Below the pieces are notes generated by a model. The model was not told the origin of the DNA. It did not search any database and saw nothing but the letters and a program-made list of their open reading frames with translations. A stretch of 64,000 bases of DNA from Aphanomyces cochlioides (taxonomy: Eukaryota > Oomycota > Saprolegniomycetes > Saprolegniales > Verrucalvaceae), in the NCBI GenBank assembly GCA_019828595.1, contig JAHQRK010000034.1, positions 186,001 through 250,000 of the forward strand, given 5' to 3'. Both the position numbers and the translations under genes were made by a program. Shown here piece by piece: positions 53,343 to 63,500 of the stretch (its first letter is position 1; each line of letters opens with the position of its first letter).

Positions 53343-56300
53343 TTAGAGTTGATCATCCTCCAAATCGAGGGGATCAATTTCGTCGGCGTTCATGGAGTGG
53401 TGAGCTTTGCTGCAGAGCTCGTCGATGTGGTAATTGTTGGTGATGCTTTTGAGCATCGAGATGGCCGACAAGACGGGAGCCGGCAAAGTGAACTTCTCGA
53501 GATTGTCGCTGAAGTTTTCGATCAAAGCAAACAGCGACCAGTCCGTCAAGCAGTTGGTGTCAGGCAATCTTGTTGCTTCTTGGTTCAATAGAACAGTCAG
53601 TGCCTCCGAGTTTGTGTAGAGGTCTGGGGCCCGATTTGAGAGGAATAAGTCAATCGTAGCAAGTGCAAAGAGGATGCGCTTGATCTCTGGTATGTCCGTG
53701 GTCAATTCTTCCAAGATTTCTGACGGGTGAATCTTGTATTGAGCCATGAAGTTGACGTGATGTTTGTAGTTGTGAGGCTTGCCTTGAGCTTTTAACAAAG
53801 CCATCTTGCGCTCAATAGTCTTGGTTGCAACAAGTGACTGAAACAAACTGAGGTCTTCATCTTGTGCGTACATAGCATGTGCAACGAGCTGAGGATCATC
53901 TCGCAAAATGCGTTGACATTCGGTGATACTGCCTTCGACTTTCTTGTCTCGAATGATCTTCTTCGCCAATTCGAGGTGGGCTGCAGCAGACTTGTTAAGT
54001 CGTTGTTTCTTCGCTTTGCCTTTGGTCTTTTTCGGGCGTGGCGCACTTGAATCTTCCAATACAATTCGAGGCACTGCAAAGTCTTCAAACGAGAGTTCCA
54101 CGTCGTCTTCTTCGAGGATATGAAAACGGTTGGATGTCGGCAGGGGATCCAAACGTGGGGACGAAGGCAAAGTACGTTTTGGAGCTGGTCCAGACCGGTA
54201 GCCCGTTACCAATTGAAGGTCCAGCGAGTTCTTGGGCTGCTCACTTGGTGGAGCAAGAGCGGGCGATTCGTTGGTAGACATTTCCACATCTTCTTGTTGT
54301 TTGTCTTGTCCATTGTTGTTAGGGGGATCGCTGTCACCAGACATATCGACATCAGAGCCATGAGAAGGAGCTGTTGGCTGTGGTTGTTCATCTTGACCAT
54401 CTCCAGATGCCTCAGTTGAGTCGGCCTTGCCTTCCGCATTTGTTCCAGGGTCTTGATCATGATCGTCTCCATCATGTTCAGGTTCTTTTTCTCCTGACGG
54501 AGGAGATTTTGCCGCTGCCTTGGCCGCTTTTGCCTTCGCTTTTTCAGCCTTGGCCTCTGCACGTCGTGAAACAATCGACGGAGGCAACGTCTTGTTCAGA
54601 GCAGCGATCTTGTGCTGAAACACGACGACAAAAGGCTGACCCGACGGATCCGTAATGGTGATTTCGCGTAGTGCGTCGCCGGATTTTGGCACCAACACTG
54701 CAGGAGGCGCAGACGACTTGAAAATGACTCTCAAATGCGGCGACTTGATGTTCTGACCAGCAGTAGGGTTGAATGCTGCAATCACTGACTTGGTCAATGC
54801 AGCCATTTTCTTGACAATCGCCTTGGCCATCGAAGGGTGACTGACCTTGTTGAACGTAACGTAGTAGTTGTTGCCATAACGCGAGTACTTGGGAACCAGG
54901 AAGTCTTTGCCACCAAGTCGAAACGTTGTGCCTCCCATTTCCACGCACGTAGACAAGTTGTAACTTGAGATCACAATGGTCTGTGGGTTCTTCTTGTGGA
55001 TCAAAATGTTCGGAAATTTGGAGCCCCATAACGAACCAGGATTTTCCTTGACAAATTGATCGCAGATGACTTTTTCGGACCAGTCCTTGTAGCCTTCGCC
55101 CAACTTGACTGTGAGCTCGTACACTTGGGACTGGGGGGTGAGCAAAATGTTTTCAATGAAGGCGTCCATGTCACCAGAGTCTTTGTAGAATGCGTCCGCC
55201 ATGGCCTCGCATCGCGCAATATCGTCATCGGCAATAGCATGAGCACCAGTGTTGCGATGTTTCGCGCCTTTGGGGGCATTGCCTTGCTTGGAATCTTTCT
55301 TGGACGAAGCTGAATCCTTGCCGGGAGTCTTTTGCGTCCATGGATTGGCCTTTTCAGCGTTTTGTTGCTCTTGATCGCCTTGTATTTTGTCTGCCGCGGT
55401 AGGAGGATCAACAGCGCCATTTCCTTGAGCAACGGATTTGTCGACAATGTCTTGATTTGACTGGTCATTGTCATTGTTTGTCGATTGTTCCTCGTGAATA
55501 ACTTCTCCAGGAGTATCACACGGCTTCGCTTGGCCGTTAATGTCGCCTGACCCATCAACCTCAGAGTGAATTTGAGTATTTCCCTCGTCGGTTAAGGCTT
55601 CGGTTTCAGTAGAATCCTTCCCCTCGGCGTCTCCAGAGACCATATCCACGTCCTCTTGAGATTTTTCTTCTTCCTCTCCCGTTCTAGGAGGCTCAGCACA
55701 GGGGGCGACGCGGTTGGTGGCTGCTGGCTCAGTCCCATTGGTCACGAGAAAGGCCGGGGCCAGACCCCCAGTGACAGGGGTAGAAGGGGAATCCATGCCA
55801 TCCCCGCAGCACGGTGACTGGGGTACACCATTGCTCCGGCGAGAACCCAAATCGGGATACCGCCCCCGCCCCTCCGAAGAGGCCCCTGGGGGGAAGTAGA
55901 CAGAACCGCAGGGTGTGCCCATAGGGGGGGCCCTCGTAGCCTCTAGGGCTGGCATGGACCCCGTTTTCTCGCCGCCTTCACTGGGGATCGACTCCAATTG
56001 GAGTCCAGGGAAGCAGCCACCACAGGCACAAGGCCCCAGTGGTTCGCCCTCCTGAGTGAGGGCTTCGCTAGACAAGTTAACGACAGTGGTCTGGGGGTCA
56101 ACCACTGACCCACTGAGGTTGACCCCCCCTGGAACTCCGGCGAGTGGAGCACCAGGTGAAGCGCTGGGGGAGCGAGACGCAGATTGGTCTCCAGAGACGC
56201 TGTTGGGGTCGAACTCGACCTCCACTTCGGCCCTAGGGTTAGGTGTAGAGACATTACTCACACCACTTCCGCCATCCTGATTGGACGACGAAAGTGGGTG

Positions 56301-56381
56301 AGGTGATACAATACCTGGAATGATGGTGACTCCGTGAGTGTTGGTCTCACGGAGCTCGGAACAGCTGTTGGCGTTGGACAT
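53343..56381 (-). CDS. LINE ORF1, the only intact copy, ~1,012 aa
   Basis: ATG at 56381 is the first in-frame ATG in the element (60 nt from its 5' end); the frame is also open upstream into the flank. In order: residues 1-220 Ser/Gly/Pro-rich low complexity with GPCACGGC; 220-370 acidic and Asn/Gln-rich (EEEEKSQEDVDMVSGD); ~390-600 a likely globular domain (MADAFYKDSGDMDAF ... FRLGGKDFLVPKYSRYGNNYYVTFNK); ~605-630 an A/K-rich helix; 630-740 acidic; ~790-1012 a helical C-terminal domain starting with a basic patch (KKTKGKAKKQR). No CCHC knuckle is seen. By position it should be the RNA-binding gag-like protein; RNA binding is inferred, not recognised from a motif. Confidence 0.85.
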   Translation of the reverse strand: MSNANSCSELRETNTHGVTIIPGIVSPHPLSSSNQDGGSGVSNVSTPNPRAEVEVEFDPNSVSGDQSASRSPSASPGAPLAGVPGGVNLSGSVVDPQTTVVNLSSEALTQEGEPLGPCACGGCFPGLQLESIPSEGGEKTGSMPALEATRAPPMGTPCGSVYFPPGASSEGRGRYPDLGSRRSNGVPQSPCCGDGMDSPSTPVTGGLAPAFLVTNGTEPAATNRVAPCAEPPRTGEEEEKSQEDVDMVSGDAEGKDSTETEALTDEGNTQIHSEVDGSGDINGQAKPCDTPGEVIHEEQSTNNDNDQSNQDIVDKSVAQGNGAVDPPTAADKIQGDQEQQNAEKANPWTQKTPGKDSASSKKDSKQGNAPKGAKHRNTGAHAIADDDIARCEAMADAFYKDSGDMDAFIENILLTPQSQVYELTVKLGEGYKDWSEKVICDQFVKENPGSLWGSKFPNILIHKKNPQTIVISSYNLSTCVEMGGTTFRLGGKDFLVPKYSRYGNNYYVTFNKVSHPSMAKAIVKKMAALTKSVIAAFNPTAGQNIKSPHLRVIFKSSAPPAVLVPKSGDALREITITDPSGQPFVVVFQHKIAALNKTLPPSIVSRRAEAKAEKAKAKAAKAAAKSPPSGEKEPEHDGDDHDQDPGTNAEGKADSTEASGDGQDEQPQPTAPSHGSDVDMSGDSDPPNNNGQDKQQEDVEMSTNESPALAPPSEQPKNSLDLQLVTGYRSGPAPKRTLPSSPRLDPLPTSNRFHILEEDDVELSFEDFAVPRIVLEDSSAPRPKKTKGKAKKQRLNKSAAAHLELAKKIIRDKKVEGSITECQRILRDDPQLVAHAMYAQDEDLSLFQSLVATKTIERKMALLKAQGKPHNYKHHVNFMAQYKIHPSEILEELTTDIPEIKRILFALATIDLFLSNRAPDLYTNSEALTVLLNQEATRLPDTNCLTDWSLFALIENFSDNLEKFTLPAPVLSAISMLKSITNNYHIDELCSKAHHSMNADEIDPLDLEDDQL

Positions 56382-56444
56382 TTTGAGCGCGGCGGCACTT
56401 GATAACTTCTTGACTTGAGGGGTACGAGGCAAATTCGGAAGTTG

Positions 56445-57506
56445 GATGTTCCCCTTTGGCACAACTCGTATCTGCCTGGACTCGAAGACCTATACGATCA
56501 GTGCTCTACATCGACGCAAGACCAAGCCAATGTATTGGCTTCGCTTCACATCACGAAGTTGTCGCATTTGTTGACTCCGTGTCAGCGAGTTTGGCCAGCT
56601 TCGATCTTGTTCGACAAAATCAACCGTGCCTGCCGCCAAGCCAATTTTGTCCCTCCAACGAAACAATGGATCTCAATCTTGGTGACCAAGTTATCACGAT
56701 TGTTTGAGATTGTTTCTGAAGAGGATGCTCCCGTGTTCCACTTGCCGACGCCAAGCTCTGAATGGATGGAATGGCACTGGATAATTCACCCTGACTCGAG
56801 TCCGATCTTGTTGGCGCTTGCGACTTCGAAATCGGCTAAGATCAGAGCTTCTCCAGCTGTCAGCTCGTCCATTCTTCCTACCAAGCATCTCAACCTGCCA
56901 TCCAACTTTTACGAAGACCCCAAGCGCCTTACCCAACTTGCCGCCTTCCTCCAACCCGACCACATTCTCCCTCGATATGGAGAGTTCATTTTCAAGACCC
57001 TTCTCCGCGCCAACGCCATGCAATATCTGTTTCAGTACCAAGACCCCAAGCCGACGTGTGTCTTCTGTCGTGTCAATGAGACGTACGAGCATTTCCTGTT
57101 CTCTTGTGGATATGGTCAATCTGTTTGGTATTTCTTCAAGACAATCCAGCGACTGCTCGAGTGTTCCTTTCCGTCCACGTGTCTGGAAATGTTCTACGAG
57201 ACGCCCAAGCCGTCCGATGGATACTACATCCGTGGCTATCTGAAGATCTGGCCGATTGTCCGAGCCTGCGTGTATTATCAAATATGGCTCCAACGTGCCG
57301 ATCGCACCTTTCGACCCGACCTCACAGCGAAGAGTCCGATGGAAGTTGCCATTCATGCTGCCTCTTTGATCAAGCTACATCTACAACAGCTCCTGGTTGA
57401 TCTCCCTCTCAAGAAGGGATACACCAAGGTATTCAATGTGCTCAAGCATCTATCTTCGGACCCCTGGTTACGTCAACACGCCATTCCTGACAGTGTCGTT
57501 TCATGA
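56445..57506 (+). pseudogene. ORF2 C-terminal 353 residues (1000-1352)
   Basis: Plus-strand ORF2 from DVPLWHNSYL to the stop, with the CCHC finger. It starts at the 5' end of the antisense element. The 3'UTR and downstream flank again match the 25.9-kb and 45.9-kb junctions. It is not the continuation of the ORF2 cut at 49064 (codon ~543), so DNA is missing between the two parts. Confidence 0.9.
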
Positions 57507-57651
57507 GTGAGCTGACGGCTCACCACTTCATCTCCTGTTCAATGACCACTTTGCCATATTCTGTTTTCCAAGTTCTATTTATACAGTACGAGGCAAAATA
57601 GTAAGTCATTAGGGCCTTTGCTCAAAAATAAGGTTAATACAACTCATTTAA
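57507..57651 (+). other. Element 3'UTR, 145 nt, bulged hairpin
   Basis: Third copy of the variant 3'UTR followed by CCAAGGCAATTGTCA. Differs by CAAAATAG for CAAATTAG. Ends CATTTAA at 57651. Confidence 0.9.
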
Positions 57652-57653
57652 CC

Positions 57654-59126
57654 AAGGCAATTGTCAAGAAAATGGCTGCATTGACCAAGTCAGTGATAGC
57701 AGCATTCAACCCTACTGCTGGTCAGAACATCAAGTCGCCGCATTTGAGAGTCATTTTCAAGTCGTCTGCGCCTCCTGCAGTGCTGGTGCCAAAATCCGGC
57801 GACGCACTACGCGAAATCACCATTACGGATCCGTCGGGTCAGCCTTTTGTCGTCGTGTTTCAGCACAAGATCGCTGCTCTGAACAAGACGTTGCCTCCGT
57901 CGATTGTTTCACGACGTGCAGAGGCCAAGGCTGAAAAAGCGAAGGCAAAAGCGGCCAAGGCAGCGGCAAAATCTCCTCCGTCAGGAGAAAAAGAACCTGA
58001 ACATGATGGAGACGATCATGATCAAGACCCTGGAACAAATGCGGAAGGCAAGGCCGACTCAACTGAGGCATCTGAAGATGGTCAAGATGAACAACCACAG
58101 CCAACAGCTCCTTCTCATGGCTCTGATGTCGATATGTCTGGTGACAGCGATCCCCCTAACAACAATGGACAAGACAAACAACAAGAAGATGTGGAAATGT
58201 CTACCAACGAATCGCCCGCTCTTGCTCCACCAAGTGAGCAGCCCAAGAACTCGCTGGACCTTCAATTGGTAACGGGCTACCGGTCTGGACCAGCTCCAAA
58301 ACGTACTTTGCCTTCGTCCCCACGTTTGGATCCCCTGCCGACATCCAACCGTTTTCATATCCTCGAAGAAGACGACGTGGAACTCTCGTTTGAAGACTTT
58401 GCAGTGCCTCGAATTATATTGGAAGATTCAAGTGCGCCACGCCCGAAAAAGACCAAAGGCAAAGCGAAGAAACAACGACTTAACAAGTCTGCTGCAGCCC
58501 ACCTCGAATTGGCGAAGAAGATCATTCGAGACAAGAAAGTCGAAGGCAGTATCACCGAATGTCAACGCATTTTGCGAGATGATCCTCAGCTCGTTGCACA
58601 TGCTATGTACGCACAAGATGAAGACCTCAGTTTGTTTCAGTCACTTGTTGCAACCAAGACTATTGAGCGCAAGATGGCTTTGTTAAAAGCTCAAGGCAAG
58701 CCTCACAACTACAAACATCACGTCAACTTCATGGCTCAATACAAGATTCACCCGTCAGAAATCTTGGAAGAATTGACCACGGACATACCAGAGATCAAGC
58801 GCATCCTCTTTGCACTTGCTACGATTGACTTATTCCTCTCAAATCGGGCCCCAGACCTCTACACAAACTCGGAGGCACTGACTGTTCTATTGAACCAAGA
58901 AGCAACAAGATTGCCTGACACCAACTGCTTGACGGACTGGTCGCTGTTTGCTTTGATCGAAAACTTCAGCGACAATCTCGAGAAGTTCACTTCGCCGGCT
59001 CCCGTCTTGTCGGCCATCTCGATGCTCAAAAGCATCACCAACAATTACCACATCGACGAGCTCTGCAGCAAAGCTCACCACTCCATGAACGCCGACGAAA
59101 TTGATCCCCTCGATTTGGTTAAATGA
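57654..59126 (+). pseudogene. ORF1 residues ~520-1006, last residues lost to an antisense insertion
   Basis: Same start as the fragments at 26002 and 45878. Cut at ...DPLDL by a minus-strand element whose reversed 3' end gives VK then TGA, so the C-terminal EDDQL is replaced. It has S for L in KFTSPAPV. Closest to the 45.9-kb copy (VPRIILED). Confidence 0.9.
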
Positions 59127-60571
59127 GTTGTATTAACCTTATTTTTGAGCAAAGGCCCTAATGACTTACTAATTTGCCTCGTACTGTATAAATAGAATTT
59201 GGAAAACAGAATATGGCAAAGTGGTCATTGAACAGGAGATGAAGTGAGTGAGCCGTCAGCTCACTCATGAAACGACGCTGTCAGGAATGGCGTGTTGACG
59301 TAACCAGGGGTCCGAAGATAGATGCTTGAGCACATTGAATACCTTGGTGTATCCCTTCTTGAGAGGGAGATCAACCAGGAGCTGTTGTAGATGTAGCTTG
59401 ATCAAAGAGGCAGCATGAATGGCAACTTCCATCGGACTCTTCGCTGTGAGGTCGGGTCGAAAGGTGCGATCGGCACGTTGGAGCCATATTTGATAATACA
59501 CGCAGGCTCGGACAATCGGCCATATCTTCAGATAGCCACGGATGTAGTATCCATCGGACGGCTTGGGCGTCTCGTAGAACATTTCCAGACACGTGGACGG
59601 AAAGGAACACTCGAGCAGTCGCTGGATCGCCTTGAAGAAATACCAAACAGATTGACCATATCCACAAGAGAACAGGAAATGCTCGTACGTCTCATTGACA
59701 CGACAGAAGACACACGTCGGCTTGGGGTCTTGGTACTGAAACAGATATTGCATGGCGTTGGCGCGGAGAAGGGTCTTGAAAATGAACTCTCCATATCGAG
59801 GGAGAATGTGGTCGGGTTGGAGGAAGGCGGCAAGTTGGGTAAGGCGCTTGGGGTCTTCATAAAAGTTGGATGGCAGGTTGAGATGCTTGGTAGGAAGAAT
59901 GGACGAGCTGACAGCTGGAGAAGCTCTGATCTTAGCCGATTTCGAAGTCGCAAACGCCAACAAGATCGGACTCGAGTCAGGGTGAATCATCCAGTGCCAT
60001 TCCATCCATTCAGAGCTTGGCGTCGGCAAGTGGAACACGGGAGCATCCTCTTCAGAAACAATCTCAAACAATCGTGATAACTTGGTCACCAAGATTGAGA
60101 TCCATTGTTTCGTTGGAGGGACAAAATTGGCTTGGCGGCAGGCACGGTTGATTTTGTCGAACAAGATCGAAGCTGGCCAAACTCGCTGACACGGAGTCAA
60201 CAAATGCGACAACTTCGTGATGTGAAGCGAAGCCAATACATTGGCTTGGTCTTGCGTCGATGTAGAGCACTGATCGTATAGGTCTTCGAGTCCAGGCAGA
60301 TACGAGTTGTGCCAAAGGGGAACATCCAAAGATGAGATGTGATTTGGACAGCCGTACGGAGTCCAGCGGGATTCAAACCAGCTACTCAATAAGGCTTTCC
60401 ACATTGGAGTGATATTGGGATTCTTGTACAGTTGTCTGATGAATGCAGAAGAGCCATTTGCCAAGAGGAGATCTCGGGGGGAACCCCATGGATGAAAAGC
60501 CTTCTCGAGGAGAGTATAGCCCGGCGTAATCCAGGCGGACATGGCAGACTTGCGGGGTGGGGTGGTGATGG
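59119..60571 (-). mobile_element. Minus-strand LINE 3' part, itself interrupted at 60571
   Basis: 3' terminus at 59119 with target CCAAATCGAG in element sense. Reads ORF2 backwards to CCATCACCACC, where another minus-strand 3' terminus begins. Its upstream part should lie beyond the window. The 3'UTR at 59119-59264 has the standard hairpin. Confidence 0.9.
59265..60571 (-). pseudogene. ORF2 C-terminal 434 residues (919-1352), antisense
   Basis: From ITTPPRKSAM to the stop, including the CCHC finger. Upstream, the frame is open into the 3' end of the next element (NTTHLTITTPP). Private changes: FKAIQRLL, DPATAR region variants and LLAFATSK. Confidence 0.9.
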
Positions 60572-63500
60572 TTAAATGAGTTGTATTAACCTTATTTTTG
60601 AGCAAAGGCCCTAATGACTTACTAATTTGCCTCGTACTGTATAAATAGAACTTGGAAAACAGAATATGGCAAAGTGGTCATTGAACAGGAGATGAAGTGA
60701 GTGAGCCGTCAGCTCACTCATGAAACGACACTGTCAGGAATGGCGTGTTGACGTAACCAGGGGTCCGAAGATAGATGCTTGAGCACATTGAATACCTTGG
60801 TGTATCCCTTCTTGAGAGGGAGATCAACCAGGAGCTGTTGTAGATGTAGCTTGATCAAAGAGGCAGCATGAATGGCAACTTCCATCGGACTCTTCGCTGT
60901 GAGGTCGGGTCGAAAGGTGCGATCGGCACGTTGGAGCCATATTTGATAATACACGCAGGCTCGGACAATCGGCCAGATCTTCAGATAGCCACGGATGTAG
61001 TATCCATCGGACGGCTTGGGCGTCTCGTAGAACATTTCCAGACACGTGGACGGAAAGGAACACTCGAGCAGTCGCTGGATTGTCTTGAAGAAATACCAAA
61101 CAGATTGACCATATCCACAAGAGAACAGGAAATGCTCGTACGTCTCATTGACACGACAGAAGACACACGTCGGCTTGGGGTCTTGGTACTGAAACAGATA
61201 TTGCATGGCGTTGGCGCGGAGAAGGGTCTTGAAAATGAACTCTCCATATCGAGGGAGAATGTGGTCGGGTTGGAGGAAGGCGGCAAGTTGGGTAAGGCGC
61301 TTGGGGTCTTCGTAAAAGTTGGATGGCAGGTTGAGATGCTTGGTAGGAAGAATGGACGAGCTGACAGCTGGAGAAGCTCTGATCTTAGCCGATTTCGAAG
61401 TCGCAAGCGCCAACAAGATCGGACTCGAGTCAGGGTGAATTATCCAGTGCCATTCCATCCATTCAGAGCTTGGCGTCGGCAAGTGGAACACGGGAGCATC
61501 CTCTTCAGAAACAATCTCAAACAATCGTGATAACTTGGTCACCAAGATTGAGATCCATTGTTTCGTTGGAGGGACAAAATTGGCTTGGCGGCAGGCACGG
61601 TTGATTTTGTCGAACAAGATCGAAGCTGGCCAAACTCGCTGACACGGAGTCAACAAATGCGACAACTTCGTGATGTGAAGCGAAGCCAATACATTGGCTT
61701 GGTCTTGCGTCGATGTAGAGCACTGATCGTATAGGTCTTCGAGTCCAGGCAGATACGAGTTGTGCCAAAGGGGAACATCCAAAGATGAGATGTGATTTGG
61801 ACAGCCGTACGGAGTCCAGCGGGATTCAAACCAGCTACTCAATAAGGCTTTCCACATTGGAGTGATATTGGGATTCTTGTACAGTTGTCTGATGAATGCA
61901 GAAGTACCATTCGCCAAGAGGAGATCTCGGGGGGAACCCCATGGATGAAAAGCCTTCTCGAGGAGAGTATAGCCCGGCGCGTAATCCAGGCGGACATGGC
62001 AGACTTGCGGGGTGGGGTGGTGATGGCTTGAATGCATCTGATCATGACAGAGCGGTTGTGTTGTTGCCATAAAGCAAGTGCATGGTGCAGGCCTAAGCCA
62101 CCGGACTTCTTCGGCATGAATATGATCTCCTTTTTGATCAAACGGAGGCCATGGACAGAGGAGGATGGGTTGATTTCTTCACCATGCATAAATTGAAGCA
62201 TGGCCTTGTCGATCTTTTTGGCCAGGTCTTTGTCGGCAGGGACAAAAGCCAGTTGGTACCATAACACAGGCAGACATATGCTGTGCAGGATAGTGACTTT
62301 TCCGGCCATGGTTCGAGCCTTGTAGAGCCACAAAGACAAGCGAGCCACAAACTTCTCAAACACGTAATTGAAACGTGCCAATGGAGAAAGATTGGGCGCA
62401 ACCAAGATACCAAGAGCCTTCACGGGACTGTCGGAAGTAACTTGTAGTGAGGCAAGGTTCCCATTCAACTGGCTGTAGGTCAGAATTTGGGTCTTGTCTA
62501 CGTTGAGTCGGAAACCAGACTTGTCGCAAAAGGTTTGAACCAATGCAAGCTGCCGGTGGAGGCATGTCTCATTTGCCGCATAGAGTTGCGAGTCGTCGGC
62601 AAAGTAACTCCCAGTGTGGTAGCGATCCCCACACTTGATGCCATAGTTGGAGTGTTGCCGTAGGAGTTGGCACATCGGTTCCAAAGCGATCACAAACAGA
62701 AGTGGCGACAGTGGATCACCTTGCAACACACCGCGTGAGATGTGAACTGGCTTGGACAAGAAGCCGTTCACCAAGATGCGAGACTTGCGGCCCGAGTACA
62801 GTACGCGAACCATGTCAACAAAGGTTTCGGGAAAGCCATAGTGACGGAGGACGCGGAGCAAGTACGCGTGGTCCACGCGATCAAAAGCTTTCTCAAAGTC
62901 AAGCAGTGCCACCATCGAGGACGGACTGTGTAGTTTGATGTGGTGCAGCATGTCATCCAGTCGTGCAATATTGGTTTGGATATTGCTTCGACGGATAAAG
63001 CCTTGCTGGTCCGGGTGGATGATGTGTCGAATGTGGCGCTGGAGTCGATAAGCCAGAATACTCGTCAGGATTTTCACATCCGTGTTGAGTAGGCTAATGG
63101 GCCGATAGTTCTTGGCCTGTGACTTGGGGCCTTTCTTGTGCAGCAACACCAGCGTACTGACAAGTTGCATGGGAGTCAAGCGAGGGTGAGAATGGAGCTG
63201 GTGTGTGAATAGCAGCTCCAATACCAACGACCACTTGTGAGGTGCAAGTTTGAGGACTTCGAATGGCAGAGCGTTGGGACCTGGCGCTGAGTTCGAACTG
63301 CTGTGTCGAATAGCATGATAGAACTCGTTGGCGCGCAAGGGAGCCGACAGCTCTTTCTGGGCTTGCTCTGGCAGTTGCTTGTGTCGAGTCAATGGGGTCA
63401 GAAATGACGACACTTCGTCTCCAGATCGCTGCACCTCGGGAGCTGCAAACAAGTCCTTGTAGTAGTCGACCAGGACGTCAGACATGCCTTGTTGATTGGA

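Larger units (their letters stand above)
49065..56442 (-). mobile_element. Full-length LINE (7,378 bp), antisense, with unmatched flanks
   Basis: 3' terminus CATTTAA at 49065 and 5' terminus ACTTCCGAATTTG at 56442. In element sense the 3' flank is CCAGCGTACTGACAAG, while the 5' flank is CCAAAGGGGAACATCCA. Each looks like a CCA-type target in ORF2 but they do not match. The element is therefore probably a crossover product of two insertions, or a misjoin. ORF1 is intact and ORF2 has a 2-nt deletion. Confidence 0.9.
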
